Assembly: GCF_024347415.1 (NCBI RefSeq)
Contig: NZ_AP025476.1
Location: 2,356,001-2,420,000, forward strand
Source of the DNA: Vibrio crassostreae
Lineage (GTDB): Bacteria > Pseudomonadota > Gammaproteobacteria > Enterobacterales > Vibrionaceae
Direction of reading: 5' to 3'
DNA: 64,000 bases
The translations under genes were made by a program, and so were the position numbers. Below the pieces are notes generated by a model that saw nothing but the letters and a program-made list of their open reading frames with translations, was not told where the DNA came from and did no database searches. Of this stretch, positions 28,261 through 37,584 are shown piece after piece; within the stretch, counting starts at the first letter, position 1, and the number at the start of each line of letters is the position of its first letter.

Positions 28261-29099
28261 CTCTAACTCTTAAAGGCAAGTACCCACTAAAGCACTTACT
28301 GCACACTCTACAGCTGGCAAAAAGTGTCTTTTATTATCAGGCTCAAACGAGCAAGCGCCCAAATAGCTACGAACGTGAGCTGCGGTTGATAAAGTCAATT
28401 TATCATGAACATAAGGGTCGATACGGCTACCGCCGTATTCACTTGGAACTAAAAAATCAGGGGGTCGTGCTTAATCACAAAACGGTTCAAAGACTTATGG
28501 CTCAGCTGAACCTTAAATCGACAGTCAGGATTAAAAAGTATCGTTCATACCGAGGAGAGTCTGGAACAGCAGCTCCCAACGTGCTTGAAAGAGATTTTAG
28601 TGCGACTCAACCCGACGAAAAGTGGGTAACTGATGTCACGGAGTTCAAAGTCAAAGAGCAGAAAGTATACTTGTCTCCCATTGTCGACTTGTTTACTCAG
28701 GAAGTGGTTGCTTATAGAGTGGCCCAAAATGCCTGCTTGCCGCTTGTCACGGATATGCTGACGGAGGCTATATCAAAGCTGAAACCCAACTCAAAGCCAA
28801 TTATACACAGCGATCAAGGTTGGCAATATCGCCATCGACAGTATCAGAAAAAGGTAGCGGAGAGTGGGTTAACGCAAAGCATGTCGAGAAAAGGTAACTG
28901 CTTGGATAATGCGGTTGCTGAAAACTTTTTTGCTTTACTCAAAACAGAGATGTATCACAACCAAAGCTTTGAAGATGCAGATGCTCTGATAGAGCAAATT
29001 AAAGAATACATCGAGTACTACAATACCAAACGTATAAAAGTGAAACTAAAAGGCCTGACTCCGATAGAATATCGAACTCAGGCCTTGAAAGCCGCTTAA
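28206..29099 (+). CDS. IS3-family transposase OrfB (DDE integrase domain, -1 frameshift product)
   Basis: The frame is open from well upstream of 28206 to the stop at 29099 and has no strong start of its own. It is made as a fusion with OrfA by -1 slippage. HTH_21-like HKGRYGYRRIHLEL is followed by the rve core: WVTDVTEF (Asp1), IHSDQGWQY (Asp2) and NAVAENFFALLKTE (Glu), an intact DDE triad. A TTG at 28386 would give a shorter protein starting MIKSIYHEH. It cuts and joins the IS ends. Both frames look intact, so the element may still be active. Confidence 0.88.
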   Translation, partial: VGRVGAGKKPSNKEKAVIALTLKGKYPLKHLLHTLQLAKSVFYYQAQTSKRPNSYERELRLIKSIYHEHKGRYGYRRIHLELKNQGVVLNHKTVQRLMAQLNLKSTVRIKKYRSYRGESGTAAPNVLERDFSATQPDEKWVTDVTEFKVKEQKVYLSPIVDLFTQEVVAYRVAQNACLPLVTDMLTEAISKLKPNSKPIIHSDQGWQYRHRQYQKKVAESGLTQSMSRKGNCLDNAVAENFFALLKTEMYHNQSFEDADALIEQIKEYIEYYNTKRIKVKLKGLTPIEYRTQALKAA

Positions 29100-29133
29100 C
29101 AGAAATGTCCAACTTTACGGGGTCACTTCAAAT

Positions 29134-29146
29134 CGCGGCTTTTTTT
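29134..29146 (+). terminator. Right half-stem and T-run of the split yciK terminator
   Basis: GCGGCTTTTTTT lies just outside the right end of the IS and is complementary to AAGCCGC at 27692, left of the IS. Confidence 0.7.
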
Positions 29147-29223
29147 GTATCTAAATCAATCAACTAGAACTTAGTTCCGCTAATTTTCATCATTTTGCTT
29201 TGCATCTTTTTCATTGTTAAATA

Positions 29224-29243
29224 TACTGTATAAATATACAGGT
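29224..29243 (+). promoter_or_regulatory. LexA (SOS) box for imuA-imuB-dnaE2
   Basis: CTGT-ATAAATAT-ACAG at 29226-29241 is a full match to the LexA consensus CTGT-N8-ACAG with an AT-rich core. It ends 10 bases before the imuA ATG, overlapping the promoter/leader region. It predicts repression by LexA and induction by DNA damage. Confidence 0.93.
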
Positions 29244-29251
29244 ATTTGATT

Positions 29252-29959
29252 ATGCATGAACTCATAAAAAGCTTACAAGACCGCCAGCTAATCTGGAAAG
29301 GGCTACAATCAACAACGCAAGGAAGTACCACTTCGACAGGCTATCCGCAATTGGATAAACAGCTTGATGGTGGCTTTCCTACACACGGCGTTATTGAAGT
29401 TGAATCACAACAAGGGATTGGCGAACTGCGCCTGCTTACGCCCTATTTAGCTCAGCAAAACTCACAGAAGTTGGCCATATTCATTAACCCACCAGGAAGG
29501 ATCTGTGCCGAGTTTTTTAGCAGCCAAGGGATTGAACTCGATAACATCTTAGTAATCGAGCCTCAACGCGATCTCGATGCCTTGTGGGCTGCTGAGCAAT
29601 GCCTCAAAAGCGGTGCTTGTCATTCTGTATTGTTATGGGGAGCCGATCTCGAAATCCACCAAACCAAACGCTTACAAGCCGCAAGTGAAACAGGTAAATG
29701 CCTGCAATTTCACTTTAAAGCCACCAGCCATAATCAGTTATCTCTACCCGTTTCATTAAGTATGAAGCTCTCTTCTCACGCGCAGGGTTTAAAGGTTGAG
29801 GTGACTAAGAGAAAAGGCAGTTGGTCGTATGGCAGCTTTATTCTCGATATGACCCACAATTGGCCGTTACTGACAGAAAAAGTCATCAGCATCGACAGTT
29901 CACACCACAATCTGTCAGGTAATACTGTGTTGGCCTTTCCTATTGCGAAGCAAGGTTAG
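29252..29959 (+). CDS. imuA: ImuA-like translesion synthesis accessory protein
   Basis: About 235 residues (MHELIKSLQDRQLIWKGLQS). It has a RecA/SulA-like fold pattern, GYPQLDKQLDGGFPTHGVIEVESQQGIGELRLLTPYLAQ, where the P-loop-like position is EVESQQGIGELR, i.e. degenerate, as usual in ImuA of gammaproteobacteria. ImuA helps assemble ImuB and DnaE2 into the SOS mutasome. The ATG at 29252 is preferred to the TTG at 29246. It directly follows a LexA box and its stop is 3 bases from imuB. Confidence 0.85.
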   Translation: MHELIKSLQDRQLIWKGLQSTTQGSTTSTGYPQLDKQLDGGFPTHGVIEVESQQGIGELRLLTPYLAQQNSQKLAIFINPPGRICAEFFSSQGIELDNILVIEPQRDLDALWAAEQCLKSGACHSVLLWGADLEIHQTKRLQAASETGKCLQFHFKATSHNQLSLPVSLSMKLSSHAQGLKVEVTKRKGSWSYGSFILDMTHNWPLLTEKVISIDSSHHNLSGNTVLAFPIAKQG

Positions 29960-29962
29960 CGC

Positions 29963-31432
29963 ATGTTGTGGCTGTATCTGCACTTTCCATCTCTGCAGTT
30001 GGATACCTTATTTAACTCTAATGAATTGGGTTCGAACGAAGAAGCACACGAGCAACCTATTATCATCGTGGATGAAAAAGATCATCGTGTGCTGCAAGCT
30101 AATCAAGTCGCGCTGGACTCAGGCATTACACTGGGCATGGGGCTAGGGTCTGCGGCGGCGCTCTGCCATAACTTACACGTTCACCCTTACAGTATTGAGC
30201 TAGAGAAAAATAAGCTGAAAGAGATAGCTCAATGGGCGTATCTGGTCACTTCTGATATGGCGTTATTGCCGCCTAATGGTTTATTGATTAAAGCCTCTAA
30301 CATGCTGTCACTTTACGACGGGTTAGATAACTACTGGCATGAACTCAAAAACCATATTGCAGCCCTCAACATTAAGTTCAGTTTTGCCACAGGTTACTCG
30401 CCGCTTGCTGCGACCCTTTTGGGTAAGCAAGCGATCAACCAAGCAACAAACAATGTTGAGCAAATGAAAGCTTGGGTCAATCAGCAAGCATTGAGTTCCA
30501 GTGAACTACCGACCAAGCAAGTTGAACGCCTGAACCGTGTCGGTATCAATATCGTTGAAGACCTATTAAAGCTGCCTTTGCAAGAGGTCGCGCGTCGCTT
30601 TGACATCGACTTGGTCAATTATGTTGGTCGTCTTAATGGACAGTTCAAGCACCCGATTGATTTTTATCACCCGCCAGAGAATTTCCAACAATATCTGGAG
30701 CTGTTGTTTGATATTGAAAATATTCTGTTCATTGAAAAGCCGTTGCTGAAATTACTGAATCAACTCGAGTGTTTTTTGAAGCTACGCGACCGAGTGGCTT
30801 TCGAGTTAACACTGACTTTGCACCTAAGAGATAAAGACGACCACCCTGTCTCTTTTTATTCGGCACAAGGTGATTACCTTGCTGGAAAATGGGCGAACCT
30901 TACCCATCTAACTTTAGAATCACTAAAGCTCACAGCGCCGGTTCAAGGGCTCACTCTCTCGTTAACTCGTCATGGTGAGCCTCAAATGGCCTACCATGAT
31001 CTTTTTGATGGCAATACCGGTACACTTGCTGCGTTAGACCTACTTTCATTGTTACAAGCGAAGCTTGGACAAGCCTGTATTCAAACACCGAAAATACAGC
31101 ATGACCCAAGGCCAGAAAAAGCCAATCAGTACTCGATCCCAACACTAAGTAAATCTGTGTCAAAGAGTAAAACTCCTTCAGAGTTCGAGCAACAAACCAC
31201 AGATCTCAGCGTCAATCAGCAGCGACTCAGGCCCAGTATTTTGCTGCCGGAGCCAGAAGCCTTAACCGAGAAAATTACCTTATCTCAGGGCCCTGAACGT
31301 ATTGTTTCTGGCTGGTGGGATGGCGAGAAAATCATTCGTGACTACTTTATTGCTCACAGTGAAAACGGTCGATGGCTATGGGTATTCAGAACACCCGATA
31401 AACAGTGGTTCTTGCACGGTTTGTTCAGTTAG
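29963..31432 (+). CDS. imuB: ImuB, catalytically inactive Y-family polymerase-like protein
   Basis: 489 residues. It has Y-family architecture: palm/fingers (about 1-190), helix-hairpin-helix (QVERLNRVGINIVEDLLKLPLQEVARRF), little finger, and a C-terminal ImuB-type tail (LSQGPERIVSGWWDGEKIIRDYFIAHSENGRWLWVFR). The first catalytic motif DxDxFF is replaced by WLYLHFPSLQL and no SxDE motif is present, so it should not polymerise. ImuB acts as the hub linking the beta clamp, ImuA and DnaE2. Tightly coupled to imuA. Confidence 0.88.
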   Translation: MLWLYLHFPSLQLDTLFNSNELGSNEEAHEQPIIIVDEKDHRVLQANQVALDSGITLGMGLGSAAALCHNLHVHPYSIELEKNKLKEIAQWAYLVTSDMALLPPNGLLIKASNMLSLYDGLDNYWHELKNHIAALNIKFSFATGYSPLAATLLGKQAINQATNNVEQMKAWVNQQALSSSELPTKQVERLNRVGINIVEDLLKLPLQEVARRFDIDLVNYVGRLNGQFKHPIDFYHPPENFQQYLELLFDIENILFIEKPLLKLLNQLECFLKLRDRVAFELTLTLHLRDKDDHPVSFYSAQGDYLAGKWANLTHLTLESLKLTAPVQGLTLSLTRHGEPQMAYHDLFDGNTGTLAALDLLSLLQAKLGQACIQTPKIQHDPRPEKANQYSIPTLSKSVSKSKTPSEFEQQTTDLSVNQQRLRPSILLPEPEALTEKITLSQGPERIVSGWWDGEKIIRDYFIAHSENGRWLWVFRTPDKQWFLHGLFS

Positions 31433-31526
31433 TAAGGCAGTTTGGTAAGTCGTTCTTGCCACTTGTCCCATTTAAACGCCCCTTTTTCAATCATGTTTAC
31501 TCACAATGATTAAGTGAGATTACGTT

Positions 31527-34500
31527 ATGTCTCAGCAGTACTCAGAGCTTTTCTGCCAAAGTAATTACTCCTTTCTTGAGGGAGCTTCACACGCGGAAGA
31601 GCTGGTTTTACAGGCCGACTTTTTACGTTACAAAGCACTCGCGGTCACTGATGAGTGCTCGGTCGCGGGTATCGTTAAGGTTCACTCTGCAATCAAGCAA
31701 CACAAACTGTCGCTCAAGCAGATTGTCGGAAGCATGTTTTGGTTAAATGAAGAGTGCCAAGTTGTCTTGTTATGTCCAAATAGACAAGCCTATGCCGAAC
31801 TGTGCCGTATTATTACCAACGCTAGACGTCGTAGCAGCAAGGGACATTATCAGCTCTCTGAGTGGGATATCATGTCGGCTAAGCACTGCTTCATCCTGTG
31901 GTTGCCTCAACAGAAAAATGAAGACGCACATTGGGGACAGTGGCTTTCTCAGCACCACTCAGGTCGGTTATGGATTGGCTTACAACGACACCTGAAACAG
32001 ACCGATCAACAGTACATTGATTACTGCGTTGTTCTGTCACAACATCACCAACTGCCTATTACAGCTTGCGGTGGCGTGTTGATGCACAATGCTAACCGCC
32101 TGCCCTTACAGCACTCACTCACTGCGATTAAATACCAAAAGCCAATAACCGAAGTGGGAAGCCATCTGTTGGCGAATGCCGAGCGCTGTTTACGAAGCAT
32201 CAATAAGCTCTCTCATATATTCAAAGCTGAGTGGCTGGAAGAGAGCAACCGAATTTCTGAGCTGTGTGAATTTGATTTAGGTAGCCTACGCTACGAATAC
32301 CCAAGTGAACTGATTCCTCAGGGTGAGACACCCATGAGTTATCTGCGCATGTTGGTCGAGAAAGGGAAACAGGCTCGCTTTCCACAAGGTGTGCCTAATG
32401 ACATTCAACAAATCATAGATAAAGAACTCGGGCTGATTGGTGAGCTCAACTACCCTTTCTTCTTTCTCACCATTCATGACATCGTCATGTTTGCCAAAAG
32501 CCAAGACATTCTTTATCAAGGTCGAGGTTCAGCGGCCAATTCTGTAGTCTGTTACTGCCTAGAAATCACCTCTGTCGATCCAAGACAAATCTCGGTGCTG
32601 TTTGAACGCTTCATTAGTAAAGAGCGTGATGAGCCGCCTGATATTGATGTCGACTTTGAACACGAACGACGTGAAGAAGTCATCCAATACATCTACAAAA
32701 AATACGGTAGAGAACGGGCTGCGCTTGCCGCAACGGTTATTTCTTATCGCTTTAAAAGCGCGGTAAGGGATGTCGGAAAAGCATTAGGGCTGCAAGAAAC
32801 CCAGCTTGATTACTTCATTAAGAACACCAATCGCAGAGACAAGAGCCTAGGTTGGCAGGCTCAGCTCACCCAATTAGGGCTGCAACCAGACTCTTTGAAG
32901 GGGCAACAGTTTATCCATTTGGTGAATGAGATTATCGGCTTTCCACGTCATCTGTCTCAGCATGTGGGCGGCTTTGTGATCTCTTCTGGGCCCTTGTATG
33001 AATTGGTTCCCGTCGAGAATGCCGCGATGCACGATCGAACCATTATCCAATGGGATAAGGATGATCTAGAAACCTTAGGCTTGCTGAAAGTTGATGTGCT
33101 CGCGTTGGGTATGCTCTCTGCGATTCGTAAATGTTTCGACCTGATCAAACGTATTCACGGGCGATCACTGACCATTGCTGAGATCACTCGCCTTAAGGAT
33201 GATCCTCAGGTTTACGGCATGATTCAACGGGCAGACACGGTCGGGATATTCCAAATTGAGTCACGTGCGCAAATGAGCATGCTGCCAAGGCTGAAACCGA
33301 AAACTTATTACGACTTGGTGATTCAAATCGCTATCGTACGCCCAGGTCCTATTCAGGGCGATATGGTGCATCCATTTCTCAAGCGTCGAGATGGCATTGA
33401 GCCAATCAGTTATCCATCTAAAGACGTGGAATCAGTACTGTCGCGTACCTTAGGTGTACCTATCTTCCAAGAGCAAGTGATTAAACTCGCGATGGTGGCT
33501 GCAGGGTTCACTGGTGGTGAAGCAGATCAACTCAGACGCGCAATGGCCGCTTGGAAGAAAAATGGCAACGTCTTTAAGTTTAAAAACAAACTCATCGAGG
33601 GAATGCAAAAGCGCGGCTATGAGACAGAGTTTGCCGAACAGATCTTTAAACAGATATGCGGCTTCGGCGAGTACGGATTTCCAGAAAGCCACTCGGCTTC
33701 GTTTGCGGTGTTAGCGTATTGCTCAGCTTGGTTGAAATGCTACTACCCTGAATGTTTCTACGCTTCTTTGTTGAACAGCCAACCCATGGGCTTTTATAGC
33801 CCATCACAGTTGGTACAAGATGCACAGCGACATAATGTGGTGATACTTCCGGTATGTGTGAACGCTTCTCAAAACGACCACACGGTTGTCTCTCATCAGA
33901 ATGGTCTAGCGATTCGCTTAGGGCTGCGACAAATCAAAGGGTTCAGCGAGCATGGGATTCAAAGCGTGATCGCCAATCGTCCACCATCCGGTTATCGCCA
34001 CCCTAGCCAGGTGAAACAGTTATCGATGAATAAGAAAGATATCGAGCTACTGGCATCGGCCAATGCGCTACATAACGTCTCTGGAGACCGCTTCCAAACT
34101 CGCTGGGCGATAATGGATTCCGCGTCTGATCTACCTCTGTTTAGCCAGGTCTATGACGATACTGAGGATGAGCATGGCGAACACACACTGCACAAGCCCA
34201 ACGAAATGCAAGATCTACTCGAAGACTTCACCAGTGTCGGAGTTTCATTGAACAAGCATCCAATCACTTTGCTCGAAGAAGCGGGACGATTAGGTCGATT
34301 CACACACATGAAAGATTTAATACAACAAAGACACAAATCGATGGTCACCGTTGTCGGATTAGTCACAGGAAAACAATCTCCCGGAACCGCGGCAGGTGTC
34401 ACCTTTGTCACACTAGAAGATAGCACTGGTAATATTAATGTCGTGGTATGGGGAGCAACCGCGCGCGCTCAACAGCAAGCCTACCTCACAGCCAAGGCGT

Positions 34501-34619
34501 TAAAAGTACAAGGGATATTAGAAAAAGAAGGAGAGGTCGTGCATGTTATCGCGGGGAAACTTATCGATATTACCGATGAAATTGTTGGTTTGAAAACCAA
34601 ATCACGAGATTTTCATTAA
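31527..34619 (+). CDS. dnaE2: Error-prone DNA polymerase DnaE2 (ImuC)
   Basis: 1030 residues, a C-family polymerase. N-terminal PHP domain (SNYSFLEGASHAEELVLQA, ALAVTDECSVAGIVK), polymerase core with catalytic PDIDVDFEHERREEV, HLSQHVGGFVIS and FQEQVIKLAM, then helix-hairpin-helix and a C-terminal OB fold (VTVVGLVTGKQSPGTAAGVTF). It is shorter than replicative DnaE and lacks its tau-binding tail, as DnaE2 does. It inserts opposite lesions and causes damage-induced mutation. It is 94 bases after imuB with no second LexA box seen, so one transcript is likely. Confidence 0.95.
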   Translation: MSQQYSELFCQSNYSFLEGASHAEELVLQADFLRYKALAVTDECSVAGIVKVHSAIKQHKLSLKQIVGSMFWLNEECQVVLLCPNRQAYAELCRIITNARRRSSKGHYQLSEWDIMSAKHCFILWLPQQKNEDAHWGQWLSQHHSGRLWIGLQRHLKQTDQQYIDYCVVLSQHHQLPITACGGVLMHNANRLPLQHSLTAIKYQKPITEVGSHLLANAERCLRSINKLSHIFKAEWLEESNRISELCEFDLGSLRYEYPSELIPQGETPMSYLRMLVEKGKQARFPQGVPNDIQQIIDKELGLIGELNYPFFFLTIHDIVMFAKSQDILYQGRGSAANSVVCYCLEITSVDPRQISVLFERFISKERDEPPDIDVDFEHERREEVIQYIYKKYGRERAALAATVISYRFKSAVRDVGKALGLQETQLDYFIKNTNRRDKSLGWQAQLTQLGLQPDSLKGQQFIHLVNEIIGFPRHLSQHVGGFVISSGPLYELVPVENAAMHDRTIIQWDKDDLETLGLLKVDVLALGMLSAIRKCFDLIKRIHGRSLTIAEITRLKDDPQVYGMIQRADTVGIFQIESRAQMSMLPRLKPKTYYDLVIQIAIVRPGPIQGDMVHPFLKRRDGIEPISYPSKDVESVLSRTLGVPIFQEQVIKLAMVAAGFTGGEADQLRRAMAAWKKNGNVFKFKNKLIEGMQKRGYETEFAEQIFKQICGFGEYGFPESHSASFAVLAYCSAWLKCYYPECFYASLLNSQPMGFYSPSQLVQDAQRHNVVILPVCVNASQNDHTVVSHQNGLAIRLGLRQIKGFSEHGIQSVIANRPPSGYRHPSQVKQLSMNKKDIELLASANALHNVSGDRFQTRWAIMDSASDLPLFSQVYDDTEDEHGEHTLHKPNEMQDLLEDFTSVGVSLNKHPITLLEEAGRLGRFTHMKDLIQQRHKSMVTVVGLVTGKQSPGTAAGVTFVTLEDSTGNINVVVWGATARAQQQAYLTAKALKVQGILEKEGEVVHVIAGKLIDITDEIVGLKTKSRDFH

Positions 34620-34638
34620 CGATTCAAATCGCCCTACC

Positions 34639-34690
34639 AGAAACGCTAGAAACGCTAGAAACGAAAAAGGGAAGCATCTGCTTCCCTTCA
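34639..34690 (+). terminator. Terminator of dnaE2, preceded by short tandem repeats
   Basis: Stem AAGGGAAGCA/TGCTTCCCTT with a 2-base loop at 34668-34689 and a T-poor tail. It is preceded by two and a half copies of AGAAACGCT at 34639-34664. Confidence 0.65.
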
Positions 34691-34938
34691 TTTCAAATTG
34701 TTGAGTTACACCTCAACGTCAGCTTCCGTACGTCTTTTCTTAAATTCCCTATATAGTAATAAGCTCAAAGTCATAACGACTTTAGACGTTAACCATATCA
34801 TTAAAAGGAACTACCTTAGATTGTGTGTGAAAAGTTACGTGAGTAATTGAGCATATTTTGTTACGAGAAATATGCCGCATCAATAATAGCAAACGTTTTC
34901 TATAAGGTCACTCAAAACAAACTGCATGTCGGTATAAA
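34691..34938. other. Intergenic stretch between convergent dnaE2 and cheV
   Basis: About 250 AT-rich bases with no gene or clear terminator for cheV. Confidence 0.4.
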
Positions 34939-35880
34939 TTACAGGATCTGACGCATACGCTCTTGAGTTACCTCAACCAGTAAATCTGGTTGGAACTTAG
35001 AAATAAAGCGATTACACCCGACTTTCTCCACCATCGCCTCATTAAAACTTCCACTTAATGAGGTATTTAGCGTAATGAATAGGTCATGCATTCTAGGATC
35101 AGTACGTACTTCGTGAGTCAGTTTGTAGCCATCCATTTCAGGCATTTCAGCATCGGTGATCATCAACAATATTTCTTGATTGATGTCTTTGCCTTCATCA
35201 CACCAACTCTTAAGTAAGGTCAGTGCTTCTAAGCCATCACAACACTCAATAATATTCAACCCAAGCTGCGACAAGGTGCCTTTGATTTGATTACGCGCTG
35301 TTGAAGAGTCATCAACGATAAGCACGTTACGTCCTATCATTTCCTGAGCTAACTGCTGATCTAACACACCTTCAGAGATCGATACATCGTAATCAATGAT
35401 CTCAGCCAACACTTTCTCCACATCGATGATCTCGACGATCTTGTGCTGCTCTTCTTCTTGAATATGCGTGATAGCGGTTAGGTAGTTTGCGCGGCCTGTT
35501 GTCTTTGGCGGCGGCTGGATTTCTGTCCATGTCGTATTGACGATATTACGAACTTGCCCAACCAAGAAACCTTGTACGGTTCGGTTGTATTCAGTAATGA
35601 TCAGGTTACTCTCTTGAGATTCCGCACGAGATGGCGGAAAGCCAATCGCACTTCGCAGATCAATCACAGGTACCGATTCACCACGTAGAGAAGCAACACC
35701 CGTAATATGATGGTGAGAGCCCGGTAAGCGAGTGAGTACTGGCACTTTTAGGACTTCTTTCACTTTAAATACGTTAATCGCAAATAGTTGACGACTATTT
35801 AAGCTGAATAATAAGAGTTCCAGACGGTTTTCACCGACTAGCTTGGTTCTCTGATCAACCGAATTTAAAACGCCAGACAT
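34939..35880 (-). CDS. cheV: Chemotaxis coupling protein CheV (CheW-receiver fusion)
   Basis: About 313 residues. A CheW domain (10-160: LLLFSLNSRQLFAINVFKVKEVL, GVASLRGESVPVIDL) is followed by a response-regulator receiver (from about 190: NVLIVDDSSTARNQI, phospho-acceptor Asp in MITDAEMPEMDGY). CheV couples receptors to CheA and tunes adaptation by phosphorylation. The ATG at 35880 (MSGVLNSVDQRTK) has TAAGG 7 bases before it and is preferred to a TTG at 35898. It lies downstream of mlc on the same strand with 167 bases between, so its own promoter is likely. Vibrio carry several cheV copies. Confidence 0.92.
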   Translation of the reverse strand: MSGVLNSVDQRTKLVGENRLELLLFSLNSRQLFAINVFKVKEVLKVPVLTRLPGSHHHITGVASLRGESVPVIDLRSAIGFPPSRAESQESNLIITEYNRTVQGFLVGQVRNIVNTTWTEIQPPPKTTGRANYLTAITHIQEEEQHKIVEIIDVEKVLAEIIDYDVSISEGVLDQQLAQEMIGRNVLIVDDSSTARNQIKGTLSQLGLNIIECCDGLEALTLLKSWCDEGKDINQEILLMITDAEMPEMDGYKLTHEVRTDPRMHDLFITLNTSLSGSFNEAMVEKVGCNRFISKFQPDLLVEVTQERMRQIL

Positions 35881-36047
35881 ACAACACCTTAGTGACAAAT
35901 AATAACTGTGGCTACAATAGCCTACTTCAATAGGTTAAAGCAAAGCGCTAATGCACAGAATGCTTAAACTAAGTACAACAAATGATGTTATACAAAGCTT
36001 AAGTACATGGAAAGGTTCGGGGTAAGGCTTAAAGAAGAGAAAAAGAG

Positions 36048-37265
36048 TTAGCCTTCAATCACTTTCATTAGCAGTTGACCATCATATAAAGCCTGCTTGA
36101 TGAGAGCAGCACCTGGCATGGTTGCCTGCTTATAAAAACGAGATTCCACCAGCTCTAAGTCTTTATGGTAAACCGATAGGCTCTGCTCTTCGATGCACTT
36201 TTGAATCGCTGGGTATAACACGCTCTTCGCCTGATTGATAACACCCCCCACCAAGATTTTCTCTGGGTTGAATAGGTTAATCACAATCGCAATCGCAGAG
36301 CCTAAGTAACGGCCTAACTGCTCAATCACTTCGACAGCCAATGGGTCACCATCAGCAGCGGCAGCGCAGATCTGTTCAATAGTGACGTCTTCAAACACAG
36401 TTAGCGTTGATTCTTCACCATTTGCCAGTCGCTCTTTGACTTGCTCACGGATCGCCTGAGAACTCGCGACCGTTTCTAAACAGCCTCGATTACCACAGTG
36501 GCAAAGCTTGCCTTCTTTATCGATCTGGATATGCCCCAACTCACCGATGTTACCGTGGCGACCTTGCAGAACGCGACCATCGAGAATGATCCCGGCACCT
36601 AAACCGTGGTGAATCGAGATAAGAACAGAGTTGTCGTTATCTTGTGAGTTACCAAACAGCTTCTCTGCTAATGCCCATGCTCGGGTATCATTGGCAATAA
36701 AAACTGGCAGACCGGTTTCTTTGTAGATCTCCGGCCCTAACGCTAAGTTTTCAACGTTGTAGTGCGGCATTTGCAACACAATACCCTGCTCTGAATTCAC
36801 AAGGCCTGGCAGTGTGATAGCGATACTCGTCACCCTGTCGAGTTGCTCAGCATAGGTTTGGAAGAACTCATCGATTTCATGAAGAAGACGCGCCAGCACA
36901 TCATCTTGATCACGTTCGTGAATATCAATTTTGGTATCGATAAGCACGTCGCCGCCCAATTCATGGAGCGCGATCGTCAAGTATCCGCGACCAAGACGCA
37001 TCGACAAAAATTGCCAACCTTCGTTATTGGTTTGTAGACCGACAGCAGGACGTCCACGAGTCGTGGCTTCTTGAACCGTGGTCTCGTGAATAAGGTGAGC
37101 TTCAATGAGTTCACGGGTAATTTTAGTAATACTCGCCGGAGCCAACTCACTTTGCTTGGACAGATCGATACGAGAAATAGGACCTTTAAGGTCAATTAGT
37201 TTATATACACGACCAGCATTGACCTGTTTGATATGATCAATATGGCCCGGTTGAGCCATGTACAT
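36048..37265 (-). CDS. mlc: ROK-family transcriptional repressor Mlc
   Basis: 405 residues. N-terminal winged HTH (QPGHIDHIKQVNAGRVYKLIDLKGPISRIDLSKQSELAPASITKI) nearly identical in layout to E. coli Mlc. The ROK domain has the Zn site CHCGNRGCLE and ELGHIQID. Mlc represses ptsG, ptsHI and related sugar genes and is relieved when it binds dephosphorylated PtsG. Both the HTH and the zinc-site residues are intact. The ATG at 37265 follows GGAG by 6 bases. ptsG lies about 5 kb away. NagC is a related alternative, but the N-terminal match favours Mlc. Confidence 0.9.
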   Translation of the reverse strand: MYMAQPGHIDHIKQVNAGRVYKLIDLKGPISRIDLSKQSELAPASITKITRELIEAHLIHETTVQEATTRGRPAVGLQTNNEGWQFLSMRLGRGYLTIALHELGGDVLIDTKIDIHERDQDDVLARLLHEIDEFFQTYAEQLDRVTSIAITLPGLVNSEQGIVLQMPHYNVENLALGPEIYKETGLPVFIANDTRAWALAEKLFGNSQDNDNSVLISIHHGLGAGIILDGRVLQGRHGNIGELGHIQIDKEGKLCHCGNRGCLETVASSQAIREQVKERLANGEESTLTVFEDVTIEQICAAAADGDPLAVEVIEQLGRYLGSAIAIVINLFNPEKILVGGVINQAKSVLYPAIQKCIEEQSLSVYHKDLELVESRFYKQATMPGAALIKQALYDGQLLMKVIEG

Positions 37266-37584
37266 TTTACGCTCCAGAAATCATCAACAAGGTAATTTTT
37301 TTACTTTGCGAAGTAATTGTGAAGTCACTTGGTATATCGCCGTGACCAGTATCACGTATATACATGAATCTTTGTGTATCGAGTCAAATTGTTCGAGGAA
37401 AATTAACACCCACATCGATAAATCGAGACTTAATTTTCATAAAAAAACATCGCGCTTGAGTGCTAAATACAATAAATATCAGTAAATACAGAAATATCTT
37501 CCTAGCTCCCAATAAATTATCAATTAATGCATATACTTAATTCAGTCTTGTAAAAGATTACTTGGTCTCACTCTAGGAGTATTC
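37266..37584. other. Divergent intergenic region between mlc and pykA
   Basis: About 320 AT-rich bases with the two promoters. No operator could be named. A short plus-strand frame at 37258-37485 overlaps the mlc start and lacks support. Confidence 0.4.

Larger units (their letters stand above)
27705..29130 (+). mobile_element. IS3-family (IS150-group) insertion sequence
   Basis: 1426 bp bounded by 25-bp imperfect inverted repeats (27705-27729 and 29106-29130; 21 of 25 matching; outer ends TGAACTGACCCC and the complement of TGAAGTGACCCC). It contains orfA and an orfB in the -1 frame, the typical IS3 arrangement. No clear target duplication is visible at the ends (ACT versus AAT). Element boundaries rest on these repeats. 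Confidence 0.88.

Noticed and set aside
27700..29135. Target-site duplication at the IS ends
   Set aside because: The three flanking bases differ (ACT and AAT), so no duplication can be claimed.
37258..37485. Plus-strand frame of 75 codons over the mlc start
   Set aside because: Overlaps mlc on the other strand, low-complexity composition and no family.
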